A DNA stretch of 45,866 bases from Aquificota bacterium (GTDB lineage Bacteria; Aquificota; Aquificia; Aquificales; QOAS01). The DNA lies in contig JAADCT010000033.1 in NCBI GenBank assembly GCA_013154305.1, forward strand, positions 1 through 45,866. The letters are read 5' to 3'. The translations under genes and the position numbers were made by a program. Below are positions 18,865 through 28,193 of this stretch, one piece after another. The stretch's first letter is position 1, and the number at the start of each line of letters is the position of its first letter. The notes beneath the pieces are model-generated. The model was given only the letters and a program-made list of their open reading frames with translations. It was not told where the DNA came from and did not search any database.

Positions 18865-19080
18865 ATGTTAAAAAAAGGAAAGAAAAAAGTTTGCGAGTTT
18901 TGCCAAAACAAGAAGGAACCCGACTACAAGGACGTCGAAACGCTCAAAAAGTACCTCTCTCCGAGGGGTAAAATAATTCCTTCGAGGCAAACGGGCGTTT
19001 GCGCCAAGCACCAGCGTCGGCTCGCCGTAGCCATTAAGAAGGCCCGTCAACTCGCCCTACTGCCCTACGTCGTTTATTAA
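18865..19080 (+). CDS. rpsR: 30S ribosomal protein S18 (zinc-type)
   Basis: [47 protein letters not shown]; start at AAGGAGGTTCGGGCGATG. Confidence 0.95.
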   Translation: MLKKGKKKVCEFCQNKKEPDYKDVETLKKYLSPRGKIIPSRQTGVCAKHQRRLAVAIKKARQLALLPYVVY

Positions 19081-19094
19081 AGGGGAGGGCCGCC

Positions 19095-19550
19095 ATGAAG
19101 GTCGTGTTGATTAAGGACGTTCCCGGATACGGAACCTTCGGCGACATCGTAAACGTTAAAGACGGCTTTGCCAACAACTACCTCATTCCGAGGGGTTTGG
19201 CCCTGCCGGCCACCGAGGGAAACGTGCGCCACGTTCGGGAAATCCTGAAGCAGAAAAAGCGCAAACTGGAGAGGGAAAAGGCCAAGGCGCAGGAAGTGGC
19301 CCAAAAAATCGACGGTTTGGTCATCGAAATCGCCCGCCCGGTGGGCGTTACCGGAAAGCTCTACGGTGCCATTACCGTGGCCGAAATTGCGGAAAAAATT
19401 AAGGAATTGGCCGGCGTCGAGGTCGACAAGAAGAAGATAATGCTCAGGGCCCCCATAAAGAGCGTCGGCCGCTACAACCTGACGGTGAAGCTCCACCCCG
19501 AGGTCTCGGCCACCGTAACCGTCGACGTAAAACCCTCGGAAGTAAAGTAA
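19095..19550 (+). CDS. rplI: 50S ribosomal protein L9
   Basis: MKVVLIKDVPGYGTFGDIVNVKDGFANNYLIPRGLA signature. Confidence 0.96.
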   Translation: MKVVLIKDVPGYGTFGDIVNVKDGFANNYLIPRGLALPATEGNVRHVREILKQKKRKLEREKAKAQEVAQKIDGLVIEIARPVGVTGKLYGAITVAEIAEKIKELAGVEVDKKKIMLRAPIKSVGRYNLTVKLHPEVSATVTVDVKPSEVK

Positions 19551-19568
19551 GAAAAGCCCCCGCCTTCG

Positions 19569-20774
19569 GTGGAGAGAAAGCTTCTCTTTTACCTCCTTTT
19601 TGCGTCCTTCGTTTCCGCCTACCTTTCCATTACGGTTTTTCAGGGTTTTCTAACGCTGGCCTTTGCGGTTTGGCTTTTCATCCTTCTGAAGGAAAGACGG
19701 TTTGAGACCTTTAGAGGTAGACTTACCGTTCCCCTTTTGGGACACTTGGCGGTTTTGGACCTGTCGAGCGCCCTCTTTTTGAGGGTTTCCGAGCAGTGGA
19801 GGCGGCTCGTCGAACAGAACTTCTTTACCCTCTCCTACTTTTTTCCCAAAGTTTTGGACCCGGAGGGGGTTTTAAAACTTCTGAGGTGGACGCTGGCGGC
19901 GGCCCCCCTTTTGGGACTGCTTTTGTCGGCCAAAGTTTGGGTCTCGTTTCTGGTCTACGGCGAGATTAAAGCCTTTTGGGGCGGAAAGTTCGTAATCGGA
20001 AACCTTTTGGCCCTGCCCTTTTTCGCCTCCCTCTACTTTGCCCTGACGGGGGAAGGTCTTTGGAGGAAAGTTTTGTTTTCGGGCGGGGCCGCCCTTTTCC
20101 TCTGGACCGCCTTTTTGCCCTTTGAAAGGAGCGTCGTTTTGGGCTTTTTGGCGGGCCTTCTGCTCTTTGGGGCGGCCGCGTTCTCTCTCCTGAAGGACCG
20201 AAGGGCGAGGGCGGCCCTCCTGGCGGGAGGACTGCTTTTGGCGGCGGCGGGGACCGCGGCCGCCCTGCAAAATCCGAAGGTCGAATACTGGATAAAACTC
20301 GTCGAAAGCCGCGGTCTTAACGCGGAGACCCTAAACGCCCTCTCTTCCCAGCGCGTGGTAATAGCCGAAGGGGCCCTCGAGCTGGTCGAAAGGGCCCTCG
20401 AGGAGGGCGACTACCTCAAACTTTTAATCGGTTGGGGCTACGGTCCCCAAAAGCAATACGAAAACCTTCCCCCTCCCCTGAACCGGATAATAAACGAATA
20501 CGAGAGCTTTTTACCGATTACCGAGTTCGTAAACGGCGGCCTCCTCGGCCTTCTTTTCGTCGTTTGGTTCTACCTGGCGGCGGCAAGGCTGACGCGGGAG
20601 ACCTTTAAAAGGAGGGACGAACTTTTCCTCCTTAAGGTTTCGGTTCTTTCGGCCGCCTGGGTGAACCTCGTTTACCACCTCTTTACCCTCTTTTGGGTGC
20701 CTCTCAACGCCCTCTTTTTCGTCCTTTTAGCGGCCGTCGAGGTCCTAAATCAAAGGGGAAGGGAAAAAACTTAG
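19569..20774 (+). CDS. Multi-TM protein, possible O-antigen ligase/polymerase family
   Basis: 401 aa with many hydrophobic segments and a large extracytoplasmic loop before the last TMs, as in Wzy/WaaL proteins; GTG start. Confidence 0.5.
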   Translation: MERKLLFYLLFASFVSAYLSITVFQGFLTLAFAVWLFILLKERRFETFRGRLTVPLLGHLAVLDLSSALFLRVSEQWRRLVEQNFFTLSYFFPKVLDPEGVLKLLRWTLAAAPLLGLLLSAKVWVSFLVYGEIKAFWGGKFVIGNLLALPFFASLYFALTGEGLWRKVLFSGGAALFLWTAFLPFERSVVLGFLAGLLLFGAAAFSLLKDRRARAALLAGGLLLAAAGTAAALQNPKVEYWIKLVESRGLNAETLNALSSQRVVIAEGALELVERALEEGDYLKLLIGWGYGPQKQYENLPPPLNRIINEYESFLPITEFVNGGLLGLLFVVWFYLAAARLTRETFKRRDELFLLKVSVLSAAWVNLVYHLFTLFWVPLNALFFVLLAAVEVLNQRGREKT

Positions 20775-21298
20775 TCCTTTTTGTGGGTAAAGTAGAGGGC
20801 GAGGGCTATTAAAAGGACGCCGAGGGCGATGTATAGGGTTTCCAGCGGCGAGTGGTAGTCGAGGTGGAGGACTTGTTTGAAAAACGAGACTATGAGGACC
20901 ATAATGACGAGGCGGCCCAGCTTCTCCTTAAGGTCCTCCAAGTTTCGAATAACCAAAACCCGTTGGCCGAGGGGGTCGTTCTCGGCCGGGTCGATTTTTG
21001 AAATAAACAGCTCGTAAAGGCCCAGTGCAAAAACCAACAGAAAGGTTCCTATAAGAAAGAGGTCCACCGAGGCGATTATCACCGACAGGAGTTTGGCGTA
21101 AAAGGCCTCGTAAGTGTAGTGAAAGACGAAGAGGTACAGAAGGTGGACCACCTCGTAGAGGCCGACCATAAAGAGGACGAAGGCCGAAACCAAAGAGGAT
21201 ACGACCGCTATGAGGACGAGCCAGCGGGAGTTCCACAGGAATTGTTCAAAGGCCAGTTCCAACCTCTTTTTGAGGTCGACGCGGTTTTTTTCCTCCAT
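20771..21298 (-). CDS. YqhA/UPF0114-family membrane protein
   Basis: 175 aa; WNSRWLVLIAVVSSLVSAFVLF and VDLFLIGTFLLVFALGLYELFISKIDPAE as in UPF0114. Confidence 0.8.
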   Translation of the reverse strand: MEEKNRVDLKKRLELAFEQFLWNSRWLVLIAVVSSLVSAFVLFMVGLYEVVHLLYLFVFHYTYEAFYAKLLSVIIASVDLFLIGTFLLVFALGLYELFISKIDPAENDPLGQRVLVIRNLEDLKEKLGRLVIMVLIVSFFKQVLHLDYHSPLETLYIALGVLLIALALYFTHKKD

Positions 21299-21328
21299 AA
21301 GGTGTTATAAGGATAGGGAAAGGGGGCC

Positions 21329-22573
21329 TCAGCTGACGGGCGCGTCGCCGTCGCCGGAGGTTTCCTCCGCCTGCTTTTGCTGAACGATTTGTTCGTAGGC
21401 GCCCTTCATCAGCTCCTTAAAGAACTCGACGCGGTCCTTGCAGGAAAAGCGTTCCTTTACGGCCTTGGCGGCGTTTTGGGCTATCAGCTTTCGGTCCTCC
21501 TCGTTTTCGAGGTAAAAGAGGAGTTTTTCCTCTATGTCGAGACGGTCGAGGGCGTTGTAGACGATAACCTCCTCGTTGGGTTTGAAAAAGCTGGGCAGCG
21601 TCGAGCGGAAGTTTATCATCGGCGCCGTTTCGCAGGCGGCGACCTCGAGAGGCGTAAAGCCTATTCCGCTGGGAACGTAGGCGGGAAAGGTCATCAAACC
21701 CAGTTTGGCCTTGGCGATTGTTCCTATTCTCTCTTCGAAGGAGGTAATGTCGGCGACCTTGAAGCTGTCGGGGAGGTTCCCCTCGGCCTTTCCGACGACC
21801 GTTAGCTCCGTTCCTTCGAGGAAGCCGAGGATAAACCAGTTTCGGCGGGCGGTGGCGTAGACCGATATTTGGGCCAACCAGGTAAAGTACTTGGTCGGGT
21901 TTTCCTGGCGGAACTTGTTGAAGCTCTCCTGAAATTGGGGGTTCATCAGCGGAAGCAGGTAGTCGGTGGCAAAGGGCGGGCTGACTTCGGGATTTCGGAA
22001 GCAGAATTCCCCGACCTCGACCGCAAAGTCGCGAATCGGCGGGTCCATAAAGCGGTTCCAGGTTTCGACTATGAAGGCGGGGTCTATGGCGTCGCCGACG
22101 AAAACGACGTCCACCTCCTTCTCCGCCGAAGGCGGCACCAACCTCAAGTTTACGCAGGGGGTAAAGTAGTAGATGTTCGGAAAGCCGAGGGCGCCCAGAA
22201 ATTGGCCGTAGCGCAGGTCGGTTATTAAAAAGACGGTGTTGGGGCTGTTTCTCAGGTTCCAAACGTTTTCGGCGTGAAAGTGGGGGTCCTCGGTGAATAT
22301 CGTAAAGTGGAGGGTTCCCAGGAGGTCCTGGAGGGCCCTCTTTTCGTTTTCGCGTTCGCCCCAAATAACGCCCTTGGTGTTGAAGTCGACCGTAAAGAGG
22401 GGTCGGTAGTCCTCCACCTCCTTTACGGTTTTGGCCACGTTTTGAACGTCGATTTTGAAGACTTTGAGTTCGAACCTTTCGTCGGGAAGGTACTCCTCTA
22501 TCGACTTGAGGAGGTGAACGTCGGCGAAGTTCTCAAATCCGCTCAAAAGGAGCGCAACCTTGATTTTCTCCAT
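21329..22573 (-). CDS. CgeB-like glycosyltransferase family protein
   Basis: 414 aa; VDVVFVGDA, PSGIGFTPLEVAACETAPMINF, C-terminal GT-B-like region. Confidence 0.55.
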   Translation of the reverse strand: MEKIKVALLLSGFENFADVHLLKSIEEYLPDERFELKVFKIDVQNVAKTVKEVEDYRPLFTVDFNTKGVIWGERENEKRALQDLLGTLHFTIFTEDPHFHAENVWNLRNSPNTVFLITDLRYGQFLGALGFPNIYYFTPCVNLRLVPPSAEKEVDVVFVGDAIDPAFIVETWNRFMDPPIRDFAVEVGEFCFRNPEVSPPFATDYLLPLMNPQFQESFNKFRQENPTKYFTWLAQISVYATARRNWFILGFLEGTELTVVGKAEGNLPDSFKVADITSFEERIGTIAKAKLGLMTFPAYVPSGIGFTPLEVAACETAPMINFRSTLPSFFKPNEEVIVYNALDRLDIEEKLLFYLENEEDRKLIAQNAAKAVKERFSCKDRVEFFKELMKGAYEQIVQQKQAEETSGDGDAPVS

Positions 22574-22626
22574 CAGAGGTTTAAAAGTTTATGCCCTTTC
22601 GGGGAGGCGGATAATTAAAGACCTTA

Positions 22627-23511
22627 ATGGAAAAGAGACCTTCGGTCGACGAGCTCCGGGAAATAGCCCGGAGGGCCCGCATCGAAACCCTTAAGGCGAT
22701 ATACCTGGCCGGCAGCGGCCACCCGGGCGGCTCGCTCTCGATAATGGACATTTTGGTGGCCCTTTACTTCGGAGGTTTCGTCAACGTCGACCCAAAAAAT
22801 CCCTACAAGCCCGACCGCGACCGCGTGGTGCTGTCCAAGGGGCACGCGGCGCCCGCCTTTTACACCATACTGGCCTTTAAGGGTTTTTTCGACAGGGAAC
22901 TCCTTTACACCCTGAGGAAGTTGGGGAGCCCCCTCCAGGGACACGTTTCCAGAAAGCACACCCCCGGGGTGGAGGCCTCCACCGGTTCCCTCGGACAGGG
23001 TCTTTCGATAGCGTTGGGAATGGCCCTCAAGGCTAAGGTGGACGGGGCAAACTACAGGACCTACGCCCTCCTTTCGGACGGTGAACTTCAGGAGGGAATG
23101 ACGTGGGAGGCCGCAATGACGGCCAAGCACTACCGCCCCAAAAGGCTCATCGCGATTGTGGACAACAACAACATTCAGCTTGACGACTTCGTCCACAGGG
23201 TAAACAGCGGCATCTATCCGATAGAGGAAAAGTTTGAGGCCTGCGGCTGGCACGCCATAACGGTCGAGGACGGCCACGACTTTAATCAGCTCTTGGAGGC
23301 CTTGGAGGAGGCGGTGAAAGTTTCCGAGGAAAAGCCGGTGGCCGTAAGGGCCATTACCGTCAAGGGTAAGGGCGTAAAGTTTATGGAGAACAATCCGGCC
23401 TGGCACGGGAAGGCCCCCGACCGTGAAAAGTTTATCGAGGCCATGAAGGACCTCGGCGTTTCGGACGAGGAAATTGAGGAATTTTTAAACAAATACGACC
23501 GAAAGGGGTAA
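22627..23511 (+). CDS. Transketolase N-terminal (TPP-binding) subunit
   Basis: SGHPGGSLSIMDIL, SKGHAAPAFY, STGSLGQGLSIALGMALKAK, ALLSDGELQEG, IVDNNNIQLD. Confidence 0.93.
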   Translation: MEKRPSVDELREIARRARIETLKAIYLAGSGHPGGSLSIMDILVALYFGGFVNVDPKNPYKPDRDRVVLSKGHAAPAFYTILAFKGFFDRELLYTLRKLGSPLQGHVSRKHTPGVEASTGSLGQGLSIALGMALKAKVDGANYRTYALLSDGELQEGMTWEAAMTAKHYRPKRLIAIVDNNNIQLDDFVHRVNSGIYPIEEKFEACGWHAITVEDGHDFNQLLEALEEAVKVSEEKPVAVRAITVKGKGVKFMENNPAWHGKAPDREKFIEAMKDLGVSDEEIEEFLNKYDRKG

Positions 23512-23532
23512 TTAAAGGGAGGTAAGCCGGCG

Positions 23533-24498
23533 ATGTTTTTATACACCAAAGACGCCCCCAAGGGGGACCTCCGGAAGGTTTACGGTGAAACTTTGGTCGA
23601 GCTCGGCAAAAAGGACCCCAAACTCTGCGTCGTCGACGGGGACCTTTCGACCTCCACCAAAACGGCGATGTTCGGAAGGGAGTTTCCCGAAAGGTTTTTC
23701 AACGTGGGAATAGACGAACAAAACCTCGTCGGGGTCGCCAGCGGATTGGCCTACGACAAGGACCGCACCGTCTTTGCCTCCTCCTTTTCGATGTTTTTAA
23801 CCGGCCGGGCGTGGGAAATTATCCGTCAACACGTGGGCTACAACGACCTGCCGGTCAAGTTGGTGGCCACCCACACCGGCATAACGGTCGGTCCCGACGG
23901 CGCCTCCCACCAGATGAACGAGGACATAGCCATAATGCGGGCCATTCCCAACATGAGGGTGGTCGTTCCCGCCGACAGCAACATTCTCAAAAAAATCCTT
24001 TACAAGGTCTACGAACATCCCGGGGCCTTTTACGTTCGCCTCACGAGGGAGAAGTTTCCCATCGTCTATCCCGAAAACGTCGAATTTGAACTGGGCAAAG
24101 GTTTTGTCCTCCGCGAGGGTAAGGACCTTACGATAGTCGCAATCGGTTTGATGGTTTCCCACGCCCTCGACGCGGCCACCATCCTAAAGGAAAAGTACGG
24201 CGTGGAGGCCGAGGTAATAGACCCCGTCAGCGTAAAGCCGATAGACGAACCCCTTTTGGTCGAAAGTGCCAAAAAGACCGGAAAGGTGGTAACGATTGAA
24301 GAGCACTCCGTTATCGGCGGCTTGGGCGACGCGGTCGCTTCCGTTTTGGCCGAGCGGTATCCCGTTCCCGTCAAAAAAATCGGCATTCCCGACACCTACG
24401 GCGAAAGCGGAACGGCCCAGGAGCTTTTGAGAAAGTTCGGTTTGATGCCCGACCAGCTGGCCGAGAGAATTTACGATTGGCTGAAAGGTTTGAAGTAG
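23533..24498 (+). CDS. Transketolase C-terminal subunit
   Basis: RFFNVGIDEQNLVGVASGLA, THTGITVGPDGASHQMNEDIA, TIEEHSVIGGLGDAVA. Confidence 0.93.
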   Translation: MFLYTKDAPKGDLRKVYGETLVELGKKDPKLCVVDGDLSTSTKTAMFGREFPERFFNVGIDEQNLVGVASGLAYDKDRTVFASSFSMFLTGRAWEIIRQHVGYNDLPVKLVATHTGITVGPDGASHQMNEDIAIMRAIPNMRVVVPADSNILKKILYKVYEHPGAFYVRLTREKFPIVYPENVEFELGKGFVLREGKDLTIVAIGLMVSHALDAATILKEKYGVEAEVIDPVSVKPIDEPLLVESAKKTGKVVTIEEHSVIGGLGDAVASVLAERYPVPVKKIGIPDTYGESGTAQELLRKFGLMPDQLAERIYDWLKGLK

Positions 24499-24499
24499 G

Positions 24500-24521
24500 C
24501 CCGCCTCCGGCGGGGTTTTTT
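24500..24521 (+). terminator. Rho-independent terminator after transketolase
   Basis: CCCGCC-TCC-GGCGGG followed by GTTTTTT. Confidence 0.85.
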
Positions 24522-24550
24522 CCTTTAAGTTCCTTAAGGATTTCCGTTTG

Positions 24551-24735
24551 CGGTAGCTCCCTTCAACCTTCTAAAGGAAGTTTGCGACAATTTTCTTCTT
24601 TCAGGATTTTTCGTTTCTTTGTTAGTTCAAACTGCTGAAAGTCCTACCGTCCGCTCAGCGTTAAACCCGCCTTAGCGGGGTGTTAACGGGCGAAGCGGCA
24701 TCAGTTCCCCTCTTTAAAAGAGGGGACTTAGCCCG
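24551..24735 (+). ncRNA. Candidate structured RNA / 5' leader upstream of gspD
   Basis: Nested pairings seen directly: CGGTAG/CTACCG (24551-24556/24644-24649), CTTTCAG/CTGAAAG (24598-24604/24635-24641), hairpin 24561-24580, GTTAA.CCCGC/GCGGG.TTAAC (24660-24687), CGGGC/GCCCG (24687-24691/24731-24735) enclosing CCCCTCTT-TAA-AAGAGGGG (24707-24725). Confidence 0.45.
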
Positions 24736-24763
24736 CAAAATTATCCTAAAGGCCTCAAACGAC

Positions 24764-26683
24764 ATGGGTGAGAAAAGGACTGTTTTGGGACTGTTGGCGG
24801 CGGCACTGCTTTTTGGCCAGCCGCTTTGGGCGCAGACGGCTCCCGCCAACGCCACTATCGTTTCCGAGGAGGCAACTGTAGACGCCTTTTCGGTCGAAAA
24901 CGCAGAGCTGGCCGACGTTGCCCTCTTTATAGCCAAACTGACGAACAAGGGGGTTTTATTTACGACCCCCGTTAGGGGCAAGATAACGATTGAAATAAAG
25001 AAACCGCTACGGGCAAAGGAGCTTTGGGACATCTTTTCGCAGGCGGCGGCCGAGTTAGGTTATGCGGTTCGCCATCACGAGGACCAAAATTTGGTTGAAA
25101 TTACCCAGCTGCCGAAGGCTAAACTCTTTTCCGACGAACTTAGAGACCCTTTTGCGGGGGAATACTCGGTTGCCGTCCTCCAGGTGAGGTATCTTGACCT
25201 CAACACCCTTCAGGGGCGACTGAAACCCTTTCTTTCGGCCCACTCGAAGGTTATGTACCTGCCCCAATACGGAACCGTAATCGTGGCCGACTTTGCCAAA
25301 AATTTGGAGTTCGTTCGAAACCTTCTGGAGCGTCTTGACAGACCCGACTACATGTCCACTTTGGAGGTTTACAAACCAAAGCACCTACCGGTAAAGGACT
25401 TCGAAAAGGCGGTCGTTCCGATAATCAACTGGTATCGTTCGGTAAAAAAGTACGCTTCTGTTTACTACACAGCTCTGCCCGAAAAGGGCGTTTTTCTCCT
25501 CTACGCGCCCAAAGAACTTCACGACCGCATAAAGGAACTCATGGACCAACTCGACGTGAGAACAGAGGAGAAAAAACCCGACTTCTTCGTCGTAAAACTG
25601 GAGTTTACCTCGGTGGAGGAAGTGGAAAAGTCTATAACCTCCCTCTTTGGGAAAATTCAAAAGAAGGGAAACAACCTCGTTTTTCCCTCCGGGTTGGAAA
25701 TCTCGTTCGACAAGACCAACAACGCCATACTGGTTTTCGGAACCAAGGAGGAATTTGAAAACTTTAAGGAATTCGTAAAACTCATAGACCGGAGGAAAAA
25801 GCAGGTTCTCATAACGGCCACAATCGTGGAGGCGTCGGCCAAAGACATTTTGGAATCGGGCGTTCGGTGGCAGATTTTGGGAACTTCGGGCGGCGTGGCC
25901 TTCGGAGCCACCAGTCGCGAGGGGCTCTACGAGGCCCTCGCCAAGGGCCAGTTCGTAATCGGAACCATGTCCGCCACCGGAACCACCGTAACGGTGGCCG
26001 GAAACGAGCTGTTTTTCCCCGACCTTCTTTTTCTCTACAGCCTTTTAGAGCAGGGAACAGGCTTTAACGTCATTTCTAACCCCAAAGTTTTAACCTTGGA
26101 CAACCAAAAGGCGACCATAAAGGTGGGGCAGGACGTTCCCTTTCCGACCGGGGTTAAGTACGACGTTAACGGAAATCCGATAATTACTTACGACTACAAG
26201 TACGTGGGACTGAACCTCGACGTTTTACCGCGCATTTCTCAAAAAAACCTCCGGCTGATTATCAACTTGAAGGTTCAGGAAATCACCGGCTACCTGTCCA
26301 ACAACGTCGGCGGGATTAACTACAGCGTTCCGATAACCTCGACGAGGGAGCTAAACTCCGACATAATCGTTCAAAACGGTCAAACCGTCATAATCGGCGG
26401 TCTCATCAGTAAAAAGAACCTAAGGAGCGTTTCGAAGGTTCCCATACTGGGGGACATCCCGGTTATAGGAAACCTGTTTAAGTCAACGCGAAAGGAAAAC
26501 GACAAAACCAATCTGTTTATATTCATAACGCCCTACGTAATTTCCTCGCCGGAGGAATTGGCGAAAATAATGGAAGCCCACCGTCGGCTTGCCCAAAAAG
26601 TTTTAAAGTTCTCCGAAAGTAAAAAGCAGGTCAAAATAGAACCTCCGGAGGAGGATGTCCTGGAAAAGCTTCCTTACAACTAG
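24764..26683 (+). CDS. gspD: Type II secretion system secretin GspD
   Basis: Signal peptide, N0/N1 domains, VLITATIVEAS, secretin signature VPILGDIPVIGNLFKS. Start at ATG 24764 rather than the longer ORF. Confidence 0.93.
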   Translation: MGEKRTVLGLLAAALLFGQPLWAQTAPANATIVSEEATVDAFSVENAELADVALFIAKLTNKGVLFTTPVRGKITIEIKKPLRAKELWDIFSQAAAELGYAVRHHEDQNLVEITQLPKAKLFSDELRDPFAGEYSVAVLQVRYLDLNTLQGRLKPFLSAHSKVMYLPQYGTVIVADFAKNLEFVRNLLERLDRPDYMSTLEVYKPKHLPVKDFEKAVVPIINWYRSVKKYASVYYTALPEKGVFLLYAPKELHDRIKELMDQLDVRTEEKKPDFFVVKLEFTSVEEVEKSITSLFGKIQKKGNNLVFPSGLEISFDKTNNAILVFGTKEEFENFKEFVKLIDRRKKQVLITATIVEASAKDILESGVRWQILGTSGGVAFGATSREGLYEALAKGQFVIGTMSATGTTVTVAGNELFFPDLLFLYSLLEQGTGFNVISNPKVLTLDNQKATIKVGQDVPFPTGVKYDVNGNPIITYDYKYVGLNLDVLPRISQKNLRLIINLKVQEITGYLSNNVGGINYSVPITSTRELNSDIIVQNGQTVIIGGLISKKNLRSVSKVPILGDIPVIGNLFKSTRKENDKTNLFIFITPYVISSPEELAKIMEAHRRLAQKVLKFSESKKQVKIEPPEEDVLEKLPYN

Positions 26684-27317
26684 TTTGGGCCTTCTTTTCG
26701 GCCTCCTCTTGGGGGGATTGGCGCTTTTGGTCCTAACGCCCAAATACCTCTGGTTGGAAAAGTTGGTTTCGGAAAAAGGTCTGTTTCTGAAGGCCCAAAC
26801 CGTTCGCGAAAACCTTTGGGAGGTACAGTACTACGGAGGTGAAGTTTACTACCGCGAAGCGAAGGCCGGAAACTTTACGGTCGTCCGGATAAAATTTTTA
26901 CCCCTGCCGGAGCTGACGTGGAGGTGTTCCTCCGGTTGGTTCAAAGTCTCTCCTAACCTTCCCGAAGTCGGTCTCTCGCTGGAGGCCTCCGACTTTAGTT
27001 GCTCGTCCCTTTTCCGAAAGGGAGAGTGGAAGGTTAAGCTCCTTAGGGAGGAGGTTTTCGGTCGGGCGGTCCTCTACGGGGTGAAAATCGAAAGGGGCCT
27101 TCCCGCGGAGGAATTGGAGCGCCTGACCCTGCGCTTTGAGGGAAAAAGAGTTTATGCAACGGTGGAAGCCGGCGGTCTACGCCTCAGCGGGGAGGGAAGA
27201 ATAAACTGGAAGTTGGCCGACCCCTTCTCGTCGACGATTTACCTGACCCTGAAAGGTCAGGGATTTACCCTGACGCTGAAGGGACCGCTTTTTAGCCCGC
27301 GGGCGGAGGTCCGATGA
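26655..27317 (+). CDS. GspN-like type II secretion protein
   Basis: 220 aa; N-terminal TM and beta-rich remainder; overlaps the gspD 3' end with GGAGGAGG RBS; position in the T2SS cluster. Confidence 0.5.
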   Translation: MSWKSFLTTSLGLLFGLLLGGLALLVLTPKYLWLEKLVSEKGLFLKAQTVRENLWEVQYYGGEVYYREAKAGNFTVVRIKFLPLPELTWRCSSGWFKVSPNLPEVGLSLEASDFSCSSLFRKGEWKVKLLREEVFGRAVLYGVKIERGLPAEELERLTLRFEGKRVYATVEAGGLRLSGEGRINWKLADPFSSTIYLTLKGQGFTLTLKGPLFSPRAEVR

Positions 27318-28177
27318 TACTGCTGGTGGTTTTGGGATTGTTGCTTTCGGTCTCTTACCCAGCGGTGGACGCCTTTTATTCGGTTTGGCGGGCCGACTCG
27401 GCCGTTTCGACCGTTGCCGCCAAAAGGCGGGACGCGGTCTTTTTGGATTCGGCCCTGCGCAAGGCGGTAGAAGTTTTAAAAAGGGACGACGGCGCCTACG
27501 ACGCCCTAAGCGAATTTTGGGCCAAGCCGATAGTGCTGGAAACGCCGGTCGGCGAGCTCTCGGTCCAAATAGTGGACCTCGACCGCTACCTCAACCTCAA
27601 CCTGGTGGGAAGAAATCCCCTCGTAACGGCGGCCTTCGAGAGGCTTTTACTCCTTTTGGAGGTCGACTACGAACTTCTCGACCGCCTGCTGATGTGGAGC
27701 GGGGTTCGCAAACCTTCCGGCCAGCCGCGGACCGCCTTTCCGGTCAAAGGAAGACCGCTCGACAGCGTTTACGAACTACTCTACTTTTGGAACGAAACCG
27801 CGGACCTCTACGGGGGAAACAAGGGCGGCATTACCTACCCCGGCCTGTTGGAACTTACGACCGTCCACTCCGACGGGAAAATAAACCTGAATACCGCCCC
27901 CTATTGGATATTGAGGAGTTTGGACGACGAGCTGGACGACGCTCTGGCCCGCCAAATTATCGAGGAAAGGGAGCGTTCCCCCTTTAAGAGTTTGCAAGAG
28001 GTTTTGAGGGTCCCCGGCGTTTCGGCCGACCTCCTTTACAGGATTTCGAAACTGGTAAAGTTTCGCTCCCGCTACTTTAAAATAACGCTGAAGTTGAAGC
28101 GCGGCGAATTCCAAACCGTTTTGGAAGCCGTCTACGACCGGGCGACCGACAAAGTTCTCGAAAAGGCGATTTACTGA
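27314..28177 (+). CDS. gspK: Type II secretion minor pseudopilin GspK
   Basis: 287 aa; N-terminal hydrophobic helix, VQIVDLDRYLNLN, KINLNTAPYWILRSL, helix-hairpin-helix LQEVLRVPGVSADL. Confidence 0.8.
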   Translation: MILLVVLGLLLSVSYPAVDAFYSVWRADSAVSTVAAKRRDAVFLDSALRKAVEVLKRDDGAYDALSEFWAKPIVLETPVGELSVQIVDLDRYLNLNLVGRNPLVTAAFERLLLLLEVDYELLDRLLMWSGVRKPSGQPRTAFPVKGRPLDSVYELLYFWNETADLYGGNKGGITYPGLLELTTVHSDGKINLNTAPYWILRSLDDELDDALARQIIEERERSPFKSLQEVLRVPGVSADLLYRISKLVKFRSRYFKITLKLKRGEFQTVLEAVYDRATDKVLEKAIY

Positions 28178-28193
28178 TAGAGGGGAAAGAGCA

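Noticed and set aside
22627-24498. Transketolase appearing as two ORFs, considered as a frameshifted gene
   Set aside because: Each half has its own start and RBS and a clean domain boundary; two-subunit transketolases are well known in archaea and many bacteria.
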